Shown here: piece by piece, positions 1-7,604 of the stretch | Layout of the letters: every line of letters begins with the position of its first letter | Numbering within the stretch: the first letter of the stretch is position 1 | Assembly: GCA_001795245.1 (NCBI GenBank) | Contig: MGOD01000033.1 | Span: 5,027 to 15,151 of the forward strand | Reading direction: 5' to 3' | DNA: 10,125 bases | From: Chloroflexi bacterium RBG_16_70_13 | Lineage (GTDB): Bacteria; Chloroflexota; Limnocylindria; Limnocylindrales; CSP1-4 | Translations under genes and position numbers: made by a program | The notes under the pieces: model-generated | What the model saw: the letters and a program-made list of their open reading frames with translations, nothing else | What the model was told of the DNA's origin: nothing | Databases searched by the model: none

Positions 1-35
1 CCTCGCCGCCGGCGCCGTGGGTCCCACGAGCGAGG
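1..35. terminator. Inverted repeat downstream of the DUF6582-like gene, possible terminator
   Basis: CCTCGC at 1-6 is the reverse complement of GCGAGG at 30-35. Between them lies a second dyad, GTGGG at 17-21 and CCCAC at 23-27. The structure begins 27 nt after the stop codon of the minus-strand gene at 62-313, where a terminator would be expected. There is no T-run on either strand, so a classical intrinsic terminator is not shown. In DNA this GC-rich, such dyads also arise by chance, and the left arm may continue outside the window. Confidence 0.22.
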
Positions 36-61
36 CTGCGGAGAGGTAGGTCGGCGGTCGA

Positions 62-313
62 TCAGGCCTCGCTGGCGCGGACGACCGCATCGTCGTCCTC
101 CAGGAGGATCCCGTAGCGGCCGGCGGCCCGGATGATCCGATGGGCAGCCGCCTTCTTCGCCGACTCGTCCTCGAAATCGGTCTGGCTGAAGCGCGCGATC
201 GCGTTCCGTACGTGGGCCTCGTCGTGGATCGGGAGCTTCCGCTCGCCGGATGAATCCATAGAGGCGAAGTCGTCGTTCTCGAGGCGGTCGCGGCGCTCCT
301 CGGTAAGCTGCAT
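62..313 (-). CDS. Small DUF6582-like protein, function unknown
   Basis: This is an 83-residue, charged, mostly acidic protein with no signal peptide or membrane segment, so it is probably cytosolic. The recognisable core is LPIHDEAHVRNAIARF at residues 27-42, preceded by a D-F-A-x-x-D-S-x-G-E-R-K stretch and followed by an amphipathic A/K/R-rich segment (about 51-68) and an acidic tail. It resembles the DUF6582 group, short domains with a (Y/L)PIHDExHxRNAxxR signature; no biochemical role is known to me, and the family call is from memory of that signature. I chose the ATG at 313 because GGAGGT (321-326 on the plus strand, read in reverse) sits 7 nt upstream. The frame stays open to 460, but that extension is Arg/Pro/Gly-rich and looks non-coding. 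The gene is divergent from the CPBP-like gene and appears monocistronic within the window. Confidence 0.75.
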   Translation of the reverse strand: MQLTEERRDRLENDDFASMDSSGERKLPIHDEAHVRNAIARFSQTDFEDESAKKAAAHRIIRAAGRYGILLEDDDAVVRASEA

Positions 314-513
314 GGCGTGCACCTCCGGCGACCATGGTGGGCCGCTGGAGGTCGCACGCGCGCCGCCCGGAACGGGCCTCGCCTTACGGCGACGTTGCCG
401 GGGGGTGAGCCTGTGGCGGCACGCTCCGGCAACGCGATCTTGTGACCCGCCCGACGCCACGCGGATGCGGTAGCGTGGCTCGCCATGGACCAGCTGCGGC
501 CGCGGATCTTGGG
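314..513. other. Divergent intergenic spacer with a long imperfect dyad
   Basis: This 200-bp spacer must hold the promoters of both the minus-strand DUF6582-like gene and the plus-strand CPBP-like gene. No convincing -35/-10 pair is visible on either strand. The clearest structure is a 9-bp inverted repeat, CGTTGCCGG at 393-401 and CCGGCAACG at 426-434. Its 24-nt interior can fold further (AGC 409-411 with GCT 423-425, and GTG with CAC 420-422, roughly). It could be an operator or a leader hairpin, but GC-rich DNA yields such dyads by chance. Confidence 0.3.
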
Positions 514-1278
514 GTGAGCTTCGATCGGTCTGCCTCGAGCGACGGCGGGACGCGGGCCCGGGTGCTCTGGGCGAGGTTCATCGACGAACCCGCGTACCCG
601 GCCTCGGCCGGCGACCGGCGGACGTTCCGCCTCGTGGGGCTGGAGCTGCCTTTGCGGGCGACGACGGCGCTCGTGGTCGCGACGCTCGTCCTCCTCTTCG
701 ACTTCACCCGGACGGCGATCCCGCGCGAGGTCCAGGACATCGGCCGGGCGGCCGAGGCGCTCCGCTACCAGGCGCTCGAGCGGACGATCCTCTTCGGCCT
801 GGTACCGGCGCTCGTCGTCGTCCTGGCGTTCCGCGATCGCCTGACGGGGTACGGCCTGGGCGTCGGCGACTGGCGCTGGGGCGCGGGGCTGGCCGTCGCC
901 GGCTGCGCGGTCATGACCCCGATCGTCGTCGCCCTTGGCTCGGACCCCCTGTTCAGCGCTTACTACGGGATCTCCGGGGCACCCGTCGACTACCTCCTCG
1001 TCACGCACCTCCTCGACCTCATCCCGGCCGAGTTCCTCTTTCGCGGCTTCCTCATGTTCACCCTCATCCGGGCGATCGGGCCGGTCGGCGTCGTGGTGGC
1101 CCTCCTGCCGTTCGTCTTCGCCCACCTCGGCAAGCCCGAGATCGAGCTCTTCTCGACCCTCGCCGGCGGCACCGTCTTCGGCTGGCTCAACTGGCGCACC
1201 CGCTCGATCTGGTGGAGCGCGCTCGGCCACGTCTACATCCTGACCCTCGTCGTCGCGGTGGCAGGGGCGGCGCGGTAA
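514..1278 (+). CDS. CPBP-superfamily membrane protein (CAAX protease-like), degenerate motifs
   Basis: A 254-residue integral membrane protein with about six to seven hydrophobic segments (roughly residues 45-64, 90-106, 122-142, 158-172, 179-204, 213-226, 231-250). It has the CPBP/Abi (Rce1-like) layout: AEFLFRG at 172-178 corresponds to the EExxxR motif, FVFAH at 200-204 is the FxxxH motif, and H239 is the third-motif histidine. In this family the glutamate and histidines activate water for intramembrane proteolysis; prokaryotic members serve in protein maturation or bacteriocin self-immunity. Here the first motif glutamate is Ala172, and the residue four after H239 is Leu instead of Asn/Asp, so activity is doubtful. 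The frame is open from a GTG at 442. I chose GTG 514 because codons 442-513 have many A/T third positions while those after 514 are almost all G/C, and a weak GGAT lies 6 nt upstream. GTG 475 or 562 are alternatives. The substrate is unknown. Confidence 0.72.
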   Translation: MSFDRSASSDGGTRARVLWARFIDEPAYPASAGDRRTFRLVGLELPLRATTALVVATLVLLFDFTRTAIPREVQDIGRAAEALRYQALERTILFGLVPALVVVLAFRDRLTGYGLGVGDWRWGAGLAVAGCAVMTPIVVALGSDPLFSAYYGISGAPVDYLLVTHLLDLIPAEFLFRGFLMFTLIRAIGPVGVVVALLPFVFAHLGKPEIELFSTLAGGTVFGWLNWRTRSIWWSALGHVYILTLVVAVAGAAR

Positions 1279-1442
1279 CCGGGCCCCCGGGGCGACGGTC
1301 TGGCCGCGGGCACGGCGCGAGCGCTGCGGGTATCCTTCACGCGGCCCCGGATCAGGCAGCGCGGCGACGCGGAGGGCGGCGTCGAGCCGGCACGGCGGCG
1401 GCCCACGCATGACGTTCGTTGCCCAGACATCAGGTGGTGCCC
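1279..1442 (+). promoter_or_regulatory. Upstream region of the pnt operon, presumed promoter
   Basis: This 164-bp gap separates the CPBP-like gene from pntAA and should carry the promoter of the four-gene operon. TATCCT at 1331-1336 fits a TAnnnT -10 pattern, but no TTGACA-like box lies 16-18 nt upstream, so it is only a candidate. It lies inside GGTATCCTTC (1329-1338), which also occurs upstream of the sugar ABC operon (7554-7563). GCGCTGC (1321-1327) and GCAGCGC (1356-1362) flank it as an inverted repeat. AGGTGG at 1432-1437 is the ribosome binding site for pntAA. I see no terminator with a T-run for the gene ending at 1278. Confidence 0.25.
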
Positions 1443-2594
1443 ATGAAGATCGGAGTCGCCAGGGAGACCGCGCCCGGAGAGCGGCGCGTGGCCCTGGTCC
1501 CCGAGGCGCTCGGCAAGCTGACGGCGGCCGGGCTCGAGATCCTCGTCGAGGCCGGCGCCGGCGTCGGCGCCCTCATCCCCGACTCGGCGTACTCCGACGC
1601 CGGGGCGCGGGTCCTCCCGACCGACGAGCTGTACCGTGAAGCCGACGTCATCCTCCGGGTCCAGAAGCCCAACGCCGCGGAGGCGGTTCGACTCCGTTCC
1701 GGCCAGGCGGTCATCGGGCTCCTGCAGCCGCTCCTCGACCCGCAGCTCATGGCGGCGCTCGCGGCGGCCGGGGTCACTGCGATCAGCCTGGACGCGATCC
1801 CGCGGACCCTCAGCCGGGCCCAGACGATGGACGCCCTCTCGTCGCAGGCCAACGTCGGCGGCTACAAGGCGGTCCTCATCGCCGCGGACACGTTCGGGCG
1901 CTACTTCCCGCTCCTGACGACCGCCGCGGGCACGGCCAAGCCGGCCAACGTCCTCATCCTCGGCATTGGCGTCGCCGGCCTCCAGGCGATCGGCACGGCC
2001 CGCCGCCTCGGCGGGGTCGTCAAGGCCTACGACGTCCGGCCTGAGACCCGTGAGCAGGCTGAGTCGCTCGGCGCCAGCTTCGTGACCCTCAAGACCCGGA
2101 TCGATGCCACCGGCGCGGGGGGTTACGCCCGCGAGCTGACGGCCGAGGAGCGCGCCGCCCAGCAGGCCGAGCTCAACGAGGTCATCGGCGGCATGGACAT
2201 CGTCATCACCACGGCCCAGGTCCCGGGCCGCAAGCCACCGGTCCTCGTCACCGCGGCGGCCGTGGCGCTCATGAAGCCCGGCTCGGTCATCGTCGACATG
2301 GCCGCCTCTGCGCTCGGCGGCAACTGCGAGCTCTCGAAGGCCGGCGAGGACGTCGTGACCGACAACCTCGTCACGATCATCGCACCCGAGAACCTGCCGG
2401 CCACGATGCCGGTCGGCGCGTCGGCGTTCTACGCCCGCAACCTGTCGGCCTTGCTCCTTCAGCTCGTCAAGGACGGGGCCCTCGCCCTCGACCCGGCCGA
2501 CGAGATCGCCGGGCCGGTAACGATCACCCACGGCGGCGAGATCCGCTCCGAGGCCGTGAAGAAGCTGCTCCAGCCGGGCGGAGGTGCCGCATGA
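1443..2594 (+). CDS. pntAA: NAD(P)+ transhydrogenase (Re/Si-specific), subunit alpha 1, NAD(H)-binding domain I
   Basis: PntAA is the soluble domain I of proton-translocating transhydrogenase. It binds NAD(H) and passes hydride to NADP(H) on PntB: NADH + NADP+ + H+(out) gives NAD+ + NADPH + H+(in). At 383 residues it matches stand-alone alpha-1 subunits such as that of Rhodospirillum rubrum. The N-terminal AlaDH/PNT fold (about 1-135) opens with KIGVARE...GERRVALVP. The loop RAQTMDALSSQANVGGY (125-141) corresponds to the conserved segment contacting the nicotinamide. A Rossmann fold follows, with GIGVAG at 174-179 and acidic D197 at the end of beta 2, as expected for NAD. The stretch 226-250 matches the mobile loop, and ITTAQVPG (255-262) and PENLPATMP (315-323) are family hallmarks. 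ATG 1443 is chosen because AGGTGG lies 5 nt upstream. The gene overlaps pntAB by ATGA and is the first of the operon. Confidence 0.96.
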   Translation: MKIGVARETAPGERRVALVPEALGKLTAAGLEILVEAGAGVGALIPDSAYSDAGARVLPTDELYREADVILRVQKPNAAEAVRLRSGQAVIGLLQPLLDPQLMAALAAAGVTAISLDAIPRTLSRAQTMDALSSQANVGGYKAVLIAADTFGRYFPLLTTAAGTAKPANVLILGIGVAGLQAIGTARRLGGVVKAYDVRPETREQAESLGASFVTLKTRIDATGAGGYARELTAEERAAQQAELNEVIGGMDIVITTAQVPGRKPPVLVTAAAVALMKPGSVIVDMAASALGGNCELSKAGEDVVTDNLVTIIAPENLPATMPVGASAFYARNLSALLLQLVKDGALALDPADEIAGPVTITHGGEIRSEAVKKLLQPGGGAA

Positions 2595-2914
2595 ACGCCG
2601 AGCTCCTGACCGCCCTGACGATCTTCGTCCTAGCGATCCTGTGCGGCTTCGCCGTGATCAGCAAGGTCCCGGCGACCCTCCACACGCCGTTGATGTCAGG
2701 CGCCAACTCCATCCACGGGATCGTCGTCGTGGGCGCGATGTTCATCGCCATCGAGGCGGACGAGCCGATCGCCTACCTGCTCTCGTTCATCGCCGTCGCC
2801 TTCGGGACGATGAACGTGGTCGGTGGCTACGTCGTCACCGACCGGATGCTCCAGATGTTCCGGCGCAAGCCGGTAGCGCCCGCGGCAGCGAAGGCCGAGA
2901 AGGCGGAGGCCTGA
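2591..2914 (+). CDS. pntAB: NAD(P)+ transhydrogenase subunit alpha 2, membrane domain II part
   Basis: This 107-residue protein is the small membrane subunit that forms the proton-conducting domain II together with the N-terminal half of PntB. It has three hydrophobic segments (about 5-25, 40-55, 60-82), close to the layout of Thermus-type alpha-2 subunits. The family signature runs from SKVPATLHTPLMSGANSIHG (24-43) into IVVVGA and FGTMNVVGGYVVTDRML. H42 is notable: E. coli PntA has serine at the aligned place, whereas Thermus thermophilus alpha-2 is described with a histidine here that takes part in proton transfer. The C-terminus is an Ala/Lys/Glu-rich tail (95-107). The start ATG overlaps the pntAA stop (ATGA), and GGAGGT at 2580-2585 lies 5 nt upstream, indicating translational coupling. 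The pntB start follows 2 nt after the stop. Confidence 0.95.
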   Translation: MNAELLTALTIFVLAILCGFAVISKVPATLHTPLMSGANSIHGIVVVGAMFIAIEADEPIAYLLSFIAVAFGTMNVVGGYVVTDRMLQMFRRKPVAPAAAKAEKAEA

Positions 2915-2916
2915 CC

Positions 2917-4347
<1,431 letters not shown>

Positions 4348-4348
4348 G

Positions 4349-5881
4349 GTGGCCGACGAAGCCGCTCGCCAGGGCGCCTCGGGCGAGAAGGGCGACCCCG
4401 CGAAGGGCGCAGCCTCGACCTCGACCGCGACCGAGGCGACCAGGGCGGCCGACCCGACCGACGACCTCGTCGAGCGAAAGCACAGCCTGACGATCGGCCG
4501 GAAGAAGCTCGCCTACACGACCTCGACGGGTCGGATCGTGCTCCGCGAGGAGGTCATCGAGGACGGCAAGTTCGCCGGCTTCAAGCCCAGGGCCACCGTC
4601 TTCATCAGTGCCTACACCCTCGACGGCGTGCCCAGCCGGGAGCGGCCGGTGACGTTCGCCTTCAACGGCGGGCCGGGCTCATCGAGCGTCTGGCTCCACC
4701 TGGGACTGCTGGGTCCGCGGCGCGTCCGCTCGGGCGACGTCGACGACCACGTGCCGCCACCATACGACGTCGTCGACAACCTCGAGACGCTCCTCGTCCA
4801 CACCGACCTCGTCTTCATCGATCCCGTCGCGACGGGATTCTCGCGGGCGGTCGACGGCGTCAAGCCGGCCGACTACCACGGCTTCACCCGGGACATCGAG
4901 TCGGTCGGCGAGGTCATCCGTCTGTGGGCCTCGCGCAACGGCCGCTGGCTGTCGCCGAAGTTCCTGACCGGCGAGTCGTACGGGACGCTCCGCGCCGCGG
5001 GGCTGGCCGCGTACCTCCAGACCCGCCACGGGATGTACCTCAACGGGATCGCCCTCGTGTCGTCCGTGCTCGACATCGGGACGATCCAGTTCAGCGAGGG
5101 CAACGACGTCCCCTACGTCCTGTTCCTGCCGACGTACGCGGCCGTCGCCCACTACCACGGCAAGCATCCTGGGCGAGCCCTGCCGGACGTGGTTGCCGAG
5201 GCCGAGGCGTACGCGGCCGGTGACTACCCGCGGATCCTGGCCCGGGGCTCGCGGTTGTCGGCCACCGAACGGCGGGCAGCCGCCGCGAAGCTGGCCCGCC
5301 TGACCGGGCTCCGTCGCGAGTACGTCGAGCGGGTCAACCTCCGGATCGAGCACCTCCGCTTCTTCGCCGAGCTGCTCCGTGACCGCGGTCTCGCCGTGGG
5401 CCGGCTGGACGCCCGGTTCACGACCCCCGAGCCGGACGGCGGGCGCGAGCACTTCAGCGCGGATCCCTCGTACTCGTTCATCCAGGGCCCGTACTCGGCC
5501 GCACTCAACCAGTACGTCCGCGAGGAGCTCGGCTACGAGAACGACCTGCCCTACGAGATCCTGTCGGGCGCGACCAACGAGGCCTGGTCCTACAAGGAGT
5601 TCGAGGGCCGCTCCATCTCCGTCGTGGAACAGCTCGGCGGGGCGATGCGCGCGAACCCCGACCTCCGTGTCCACGTCGCCTGCGGCTACTACGACGGGGC
5701 GACGCCCCACTACGCCGCCGAGTACGTCGCGGCCCACCTGCCGATCCCGCCGGAGCTGCAGCAGAACGTCGAGTTCGCCCACTACGAGGCGGGCCACATG
5801 ATGTACGTCCACGAGCCGTCGCGGATCCGCCAGTCGGCCGACCTCGCCGACTTCATCCGGAGGTCCGTGCCGGGGGCCTAG
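4349..5881 (+). CDS. Serine carboxypeptidase-like protein (peptidase family S10)
   Basis: A 510-residue alpha/beta-hydrolase of the S10 family, which removes C-terminal residues from peptides, usually at acidic pH. The complete triad is visible: Ser210 in GESYG (208-212), Asp449 in CGYYDGATP (445-453) and His483 in AGHMMYVH (481-488). NGGPGSSS (106-113) supplies the oxyanion-hole and carboxylate-binding segment, and IDPVATGFS (157-165) matches the family's DxPxGxGxS element. Residues about 265-400 form the variable cap. The N-terminus (1-45) is hydrophilic and rich in Ala, Thr, Lys, Glu and Asp, with no hydrophobic core for a Sec or lipoprotein signal and no twin-arginine motif, which is unusual for a family normally found outside the cytosol. 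GTG 4349 lies 1 nt after the pntB stop, with only a weak AGG upstream, so translation is probably coupled to pntB. A peptidase-like esterase or acyltransferase role cannot be excluded. Substrate unknown. Confidence 0.9.
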   Translation: MADEAARQGASGEKGDPAKGAASTSTATEATRAADPTDDLVERKHSLTIGRKKLAYTTSTGRIVLREEVIEDGKFAGFKPRATVFISAYTLDGVPSRERPVTFAFNGGPGSSSVWLHLGLLGPRRVRSGDVDDHVPPPYDVVDNLETLLVHTDLVFIDPVATGFSRAVDGVKPADYHGFTRDIESVGEVIRLWASRNGRWLSPKFLTGESYGTLRAAGLAAYLQTRHGMYLNGIALVSSVLDIGTIQFSEGNDVPYVLFLPTYAAVAHYHGKHPGRALPDVVAEAEAYAAGDYPRILARGSRLSATERRAAAAKLARLTGLRREYVERVNLRIEHLRFFAELLRDRGLAVGRLDARFTTPEPDGGREHFSADPSYSFIQGPYSAALNQYVREELGYENDLPYEILSGATNEAWSYKEFEGRSISVVEQLGGAMRANPDLRVHVACGYYDGATPHYAAEYVAAHLPIPPELQQNVEFAHYEAGHMMYVHEPSRIRQSADLADFIRRSVPGA

Positions 5882-6134
5882 CGTGGGCCAGGGGCGTCGC
5901 CGACCCGGGGTGCCGTCAGCCGCTCCGCCACGGCTCAACGCCGCCGCGTCTCAGACGGTCACCGGGGGACAGTCGGAACGTGAATCCGGTCCATCAGTGC
6001 CGTCGGCGGGCGCGGTCGGGCCGCTCGAGCGTCCAGCGCGGGCTGAACCGGGTGTCAGGCGCATCTCGGCGTCTGCACGATCCAACGTTCCGCGGGAGAC
6101 CGTCTGACAGGAAACGTCCGGGGGACGCGGAGGT

Positions 6135-6161
6135 GCCCGACGCCGGGCCCGCGGGTCGGGC
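6135..6161. terminator. Inverted repeat between convergent genes, possible bidirectional terminator
   Basis: GCCCGAC at 6135-6141 is the perfect reverse complement of GTCGGGC at 6155-6161. The 13-nt interior contains the palindrome GGGCCC. It lies between two converging genes, where a shared terminator would be useful. No T-tract follows on either strand, so intrinsic termination is not demonstrated, and a chance dyad is a real alternative in this GC-rich DNA. Confidence 0.22.
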
Positions 6162-6201
6162 CGCATCGTCACGGGCGGGACCTCAGGCTGTGGCAGCCGG
6201 A

Positions 6202-6240
6202 GTCGTCAGGGTCGGCCCGAGTCGTCAGGGGTCGGCCCGA
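6202..6240. repeat. Short tandem duplication (19/20-bp unit)
   Basis: GTCGTCAGGGTCGGCCCGA (6202-6220) is followed directly by the same sequence with one additional G (6221-6240). A diverged partial third copy, GTCGCCAGG, starts at 6241. Each unit contains the small palindrome TCGG-C-CCGA. The array lies just past the 3' end of the minus-strand channel gene. It looks like a slippage-type local duplication, with no evidence of mobility. Confidence 0.8.
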
Positions 6241-6282
6241 GTCGCCAGGCGGGGAGTCAGGCCGGCACGTCGGGAAGGGCCC

Positions 6283-7446
6283 TCAGGCCGGCTCATGGGC
6301 GTGGTCGTGGGTGTGCTCGTGGGCGTGGGCCTGGCCGGCGAGGGCCATCGCCCGGTCGGGGCGGAGGGGCGCCAGGGCGCCGAGTGATTCGGCCAGGACG
6401 AGGAGGTCGTCGTCGGCCTGCAGCCGGAAGTCGGCCGACGGGTTGACGAACGTCTGGTGCTCGCGGCTGACGGCGAGGAGCGTGGCCCGGTGCTCGCCCC
6501 GGAGCCGCGCGCTCACCTCGTCGATCGTCAGGCCGAGGTAGGTCGCGGGCAGCTCTACGCGGTAGAGCTCGGAGCCCTCGCCGCCGGAAACGATGTCCGT
6601 GACCAGGGAGGTGAGCCCCGGGTACAGCGCGGACCGGGCCAGCAGACGCGACGCCAGTCGCGACGTCACGAGGATCTCGTCGACGCGGGTCCGCTGGAAG
6701 TGCTCGACGTGACGCGGGTTGTTGACCTCGGCGACCGTCCGGACGCCGGGCGCGACGGCCTCGATCGCCATGACCGTGAGGATCGAGTGCATGTCCGCCT
6801 CGTTCGTGGGCTGGGACGGGAAGACGAGCGCGGCGGCCGCGTCCTCGATGCCCGCCCGGCGGAGGTCCTCGTCGGACGTCGTGTCACCCCGGACGAAATA
6901 GACGCCCTCACCGGCGGGGTTCTTGTCAACGTCGGCAAGCACCACGACCCTGGCCTTGTACTCGTCGCTCCTGAGCTCGGCGATGAGGTCGCGCGCGGTT
7001 GCGTTCCAGCCGCACACGACGATGTGGTCCCTGTATCCCGACGCGCCCAATCCCTGGCCCTCCTTGAGCAGGAAGTCGATGACGAGGGCGACGAGCGCCC
7101 CGGTGATGGTGCCCACGATGGCGACCCCGAAGAGCACGAGCGCCCAGCTGACGACGAAGCCACCGGCCGATACCACGTACCCGGAATCGCCCTGGCCGAG
7201 AATCGTGAAGATCGCCCAGTTGAACGACTTCCCGAACCACTCGATGGCCGAGCCGGGTCCCTCCGTCCAGGGCTTCTCGAGCAACGTCACGAGGAGCGCC
7301 GCAACGGCCACGAACGCGGCCGCCCCCTCTGCCAGGCTCAGGAAGAACCGCCGATCGACCGCGCCCGCGATCCGCCGCGTGTGCCACGCCACGCGCCGCA
7401 TGAGCGGGTTGGCGAGGAGCACGACGAGGGGATTGAATCGACCCAC
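6283..7446 (-). CDS. Two-TM ion channel with RCK (TrkA-N/TrkA-C) domain, non-canonical filter, His-rich tail
   Basis: A 387-residue protein with MthK-like architecture: TM1 (about 41-57), pore loop (69-90), TM2 (about 95-126), RCK/TrkA-N ligand-binding domain (about 139-280) and TrkA-C domain (about 290-355). The RCK part begins HIVVCGWNATARDLI (141-155), close to the CGW-type start of MthK, and continues with RGDTTSDEDLRRAGI (186-200) and VRTVAEVNNPRHVEHF (235-250). Such channels conduct K+ and are gated by nucleotides or divalent cations bound to the RCK ring. The filter reads TILGQGD (81-87) where K+ channels have T(T/L)xTVGYGD, so a glutamine replaces the tyrosine and selectivity is uncertain. 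The end (373-385) is HAHEHTHDHAHEP, a likely metal-binding tail. The start is GTG 7446, with GGGGAGG (7456-7462 in reverse) 9 nt upstream. It is divergent from the sugar ABC operon and convergent with the S10 gene. Confidence 0.88.
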   Translation of the reverse strand: MGRFNPLVVLLANPLMRRVAWHTRRIAGAVDRRFFLSLAEGAAAFVAVAALLVTLLEKPWTEGPGSAIEWFGKSFNWAIFTILGQGDSGYVVSAGGFVVSWALVLFGVAIVGTITGALVALVIDFLLKEGQGLGASGYRDHIVVCGWNATARDLIAELRSDEYKARVVVLADVDKNPAGEGVYFVRGDTTSDEDLRRAGIEDAAAALVFPSQPTNEADMHSILTVMAIEAVAPGVRTVAEVNNPRHVEHFQRTRVDEILVTSRLASRLLARSALYPGLTSLVTDIVSGGEGSELYRVELPATYLGLTIDEVSARLRGEHRATLLAVSREHQTFVNPSADFRLQADDDLLVLAESLGALAPLRPDRAMALAGQAHAHEHTHDHAHEPA

Positions 7447-7604
7447 GGATGACGGCCTCCCCGGTTGGACCTCGCGCCTGCGTTGATTCCGCTGCTCCGC
7501 GATCCTGCCATACCCGGACGCGATCCGGCGGCCTCAGCCGCGGCGTATGCCCCGGTATCCTTCCGGGGCGTCCCGTCCCGGCCGTCCCGCAGGCGAGGTC
7601 ATCC
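7447..7604. promoter_or_regulatory. Divergent regulatory spacer between the channel gene and sugar ABC operon
   Basis: This 158-bp region must drive both the channel gene (minus) and the transporter operon (plus). Its most ordered element is a perfect 7-bp inverted repeat at 7549-7569: GCCCCGG, spacer TATCCTT, then CCGGGGC. The dyad ends 35 nt before the proposed TTG start and could be an operator or a 5'-leader hairpin. TATCCT (7556-7561) also fits a TAnnnT -10 box, but no -35 box is evident. GAGG at 7595-7598, 6 nt before TTG 7605, is the ribosome binding site that decides the start of the binding protein gene. Confidence 0.35.

Larger units (their letters stand above)
5882..6282. other. 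401-bp convergent intergenic region without a supported gene
   Basis: This spacer lies between the 3' ends of the S10 gene (plus) and the channel gene (minus). Open frames exist on both strands, but their third positions are not GC-biased like the real genes here, their products are Arg/Pro/Ser-rich, and none resembles a protein I know. Visible structure is limited to a dyad at 6135-6161, a tandem duplication at 6202-6240, and a 10-bp inverted repeat (5951-5960 with 6098-6107). I see no tRNA cloverleaf, no T-run terminator and no insertion-sequence remnant. Confidence 0.6.

Noticed and set aside
314..460. N-terminal extension of the DUF6582-like protein to 132 residues
   Set aside because: The additional 49 residues are Arg/Pro/Gly-rich. 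ATG 313 has a GGAGGT 7 nt upstream, and the conserved core lies wholly downstream of it.
442..513. Upstream start (GTG 442) for the CPBP-like gene
   Set aside because: About ten of the 24 codons end in A or T, against almost none in the following coding sequence, and no ribosome binding site precedes GTG 442. The start is still not certain.
1321..1362. Seven-bp inverted repeat GCGCTGC/GCAGCGC before pntAA
   Set aside because: With a 28-nt spacer and only G/C-rich 7-bp arms, matches like this are expected many times by chance in 10 kb of this composition. Kept only as context for the pnt leader.
1233..2531. Long minus-strand open frame opposite pntAA, with similar ones opposite pntB (2827-4197), the S10 gene (4679-5938) and the binding protein gene (7599-9029)
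   Set aside because: They lie antisense to clearly identified genes. Their products are dominated by Arg, Asp, Gly, Glu and Val repeats, as expected from mirrored GC-rich codons, and no protein family is recognisable.
5980..6387. 135-codon plus-strand open frame crossing the convergent spacer into the channel gene end
   Set aside because: It overlaps the channel's 3' end in antisense, has mixed third-position bases unlike real genes here, lacks a good Shine-Dalgarno sequence, and resembles no protein I know.
6457..7452. 331-codon plus-strand open frame opposite the channel gene
   Set aside because: It is the antisense image of the channel coding sequence and encodes an Arg/Asp/Glu/Gly-rich product without any recognisable domain. 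The channel frame has TM, pore and RCK motifs.
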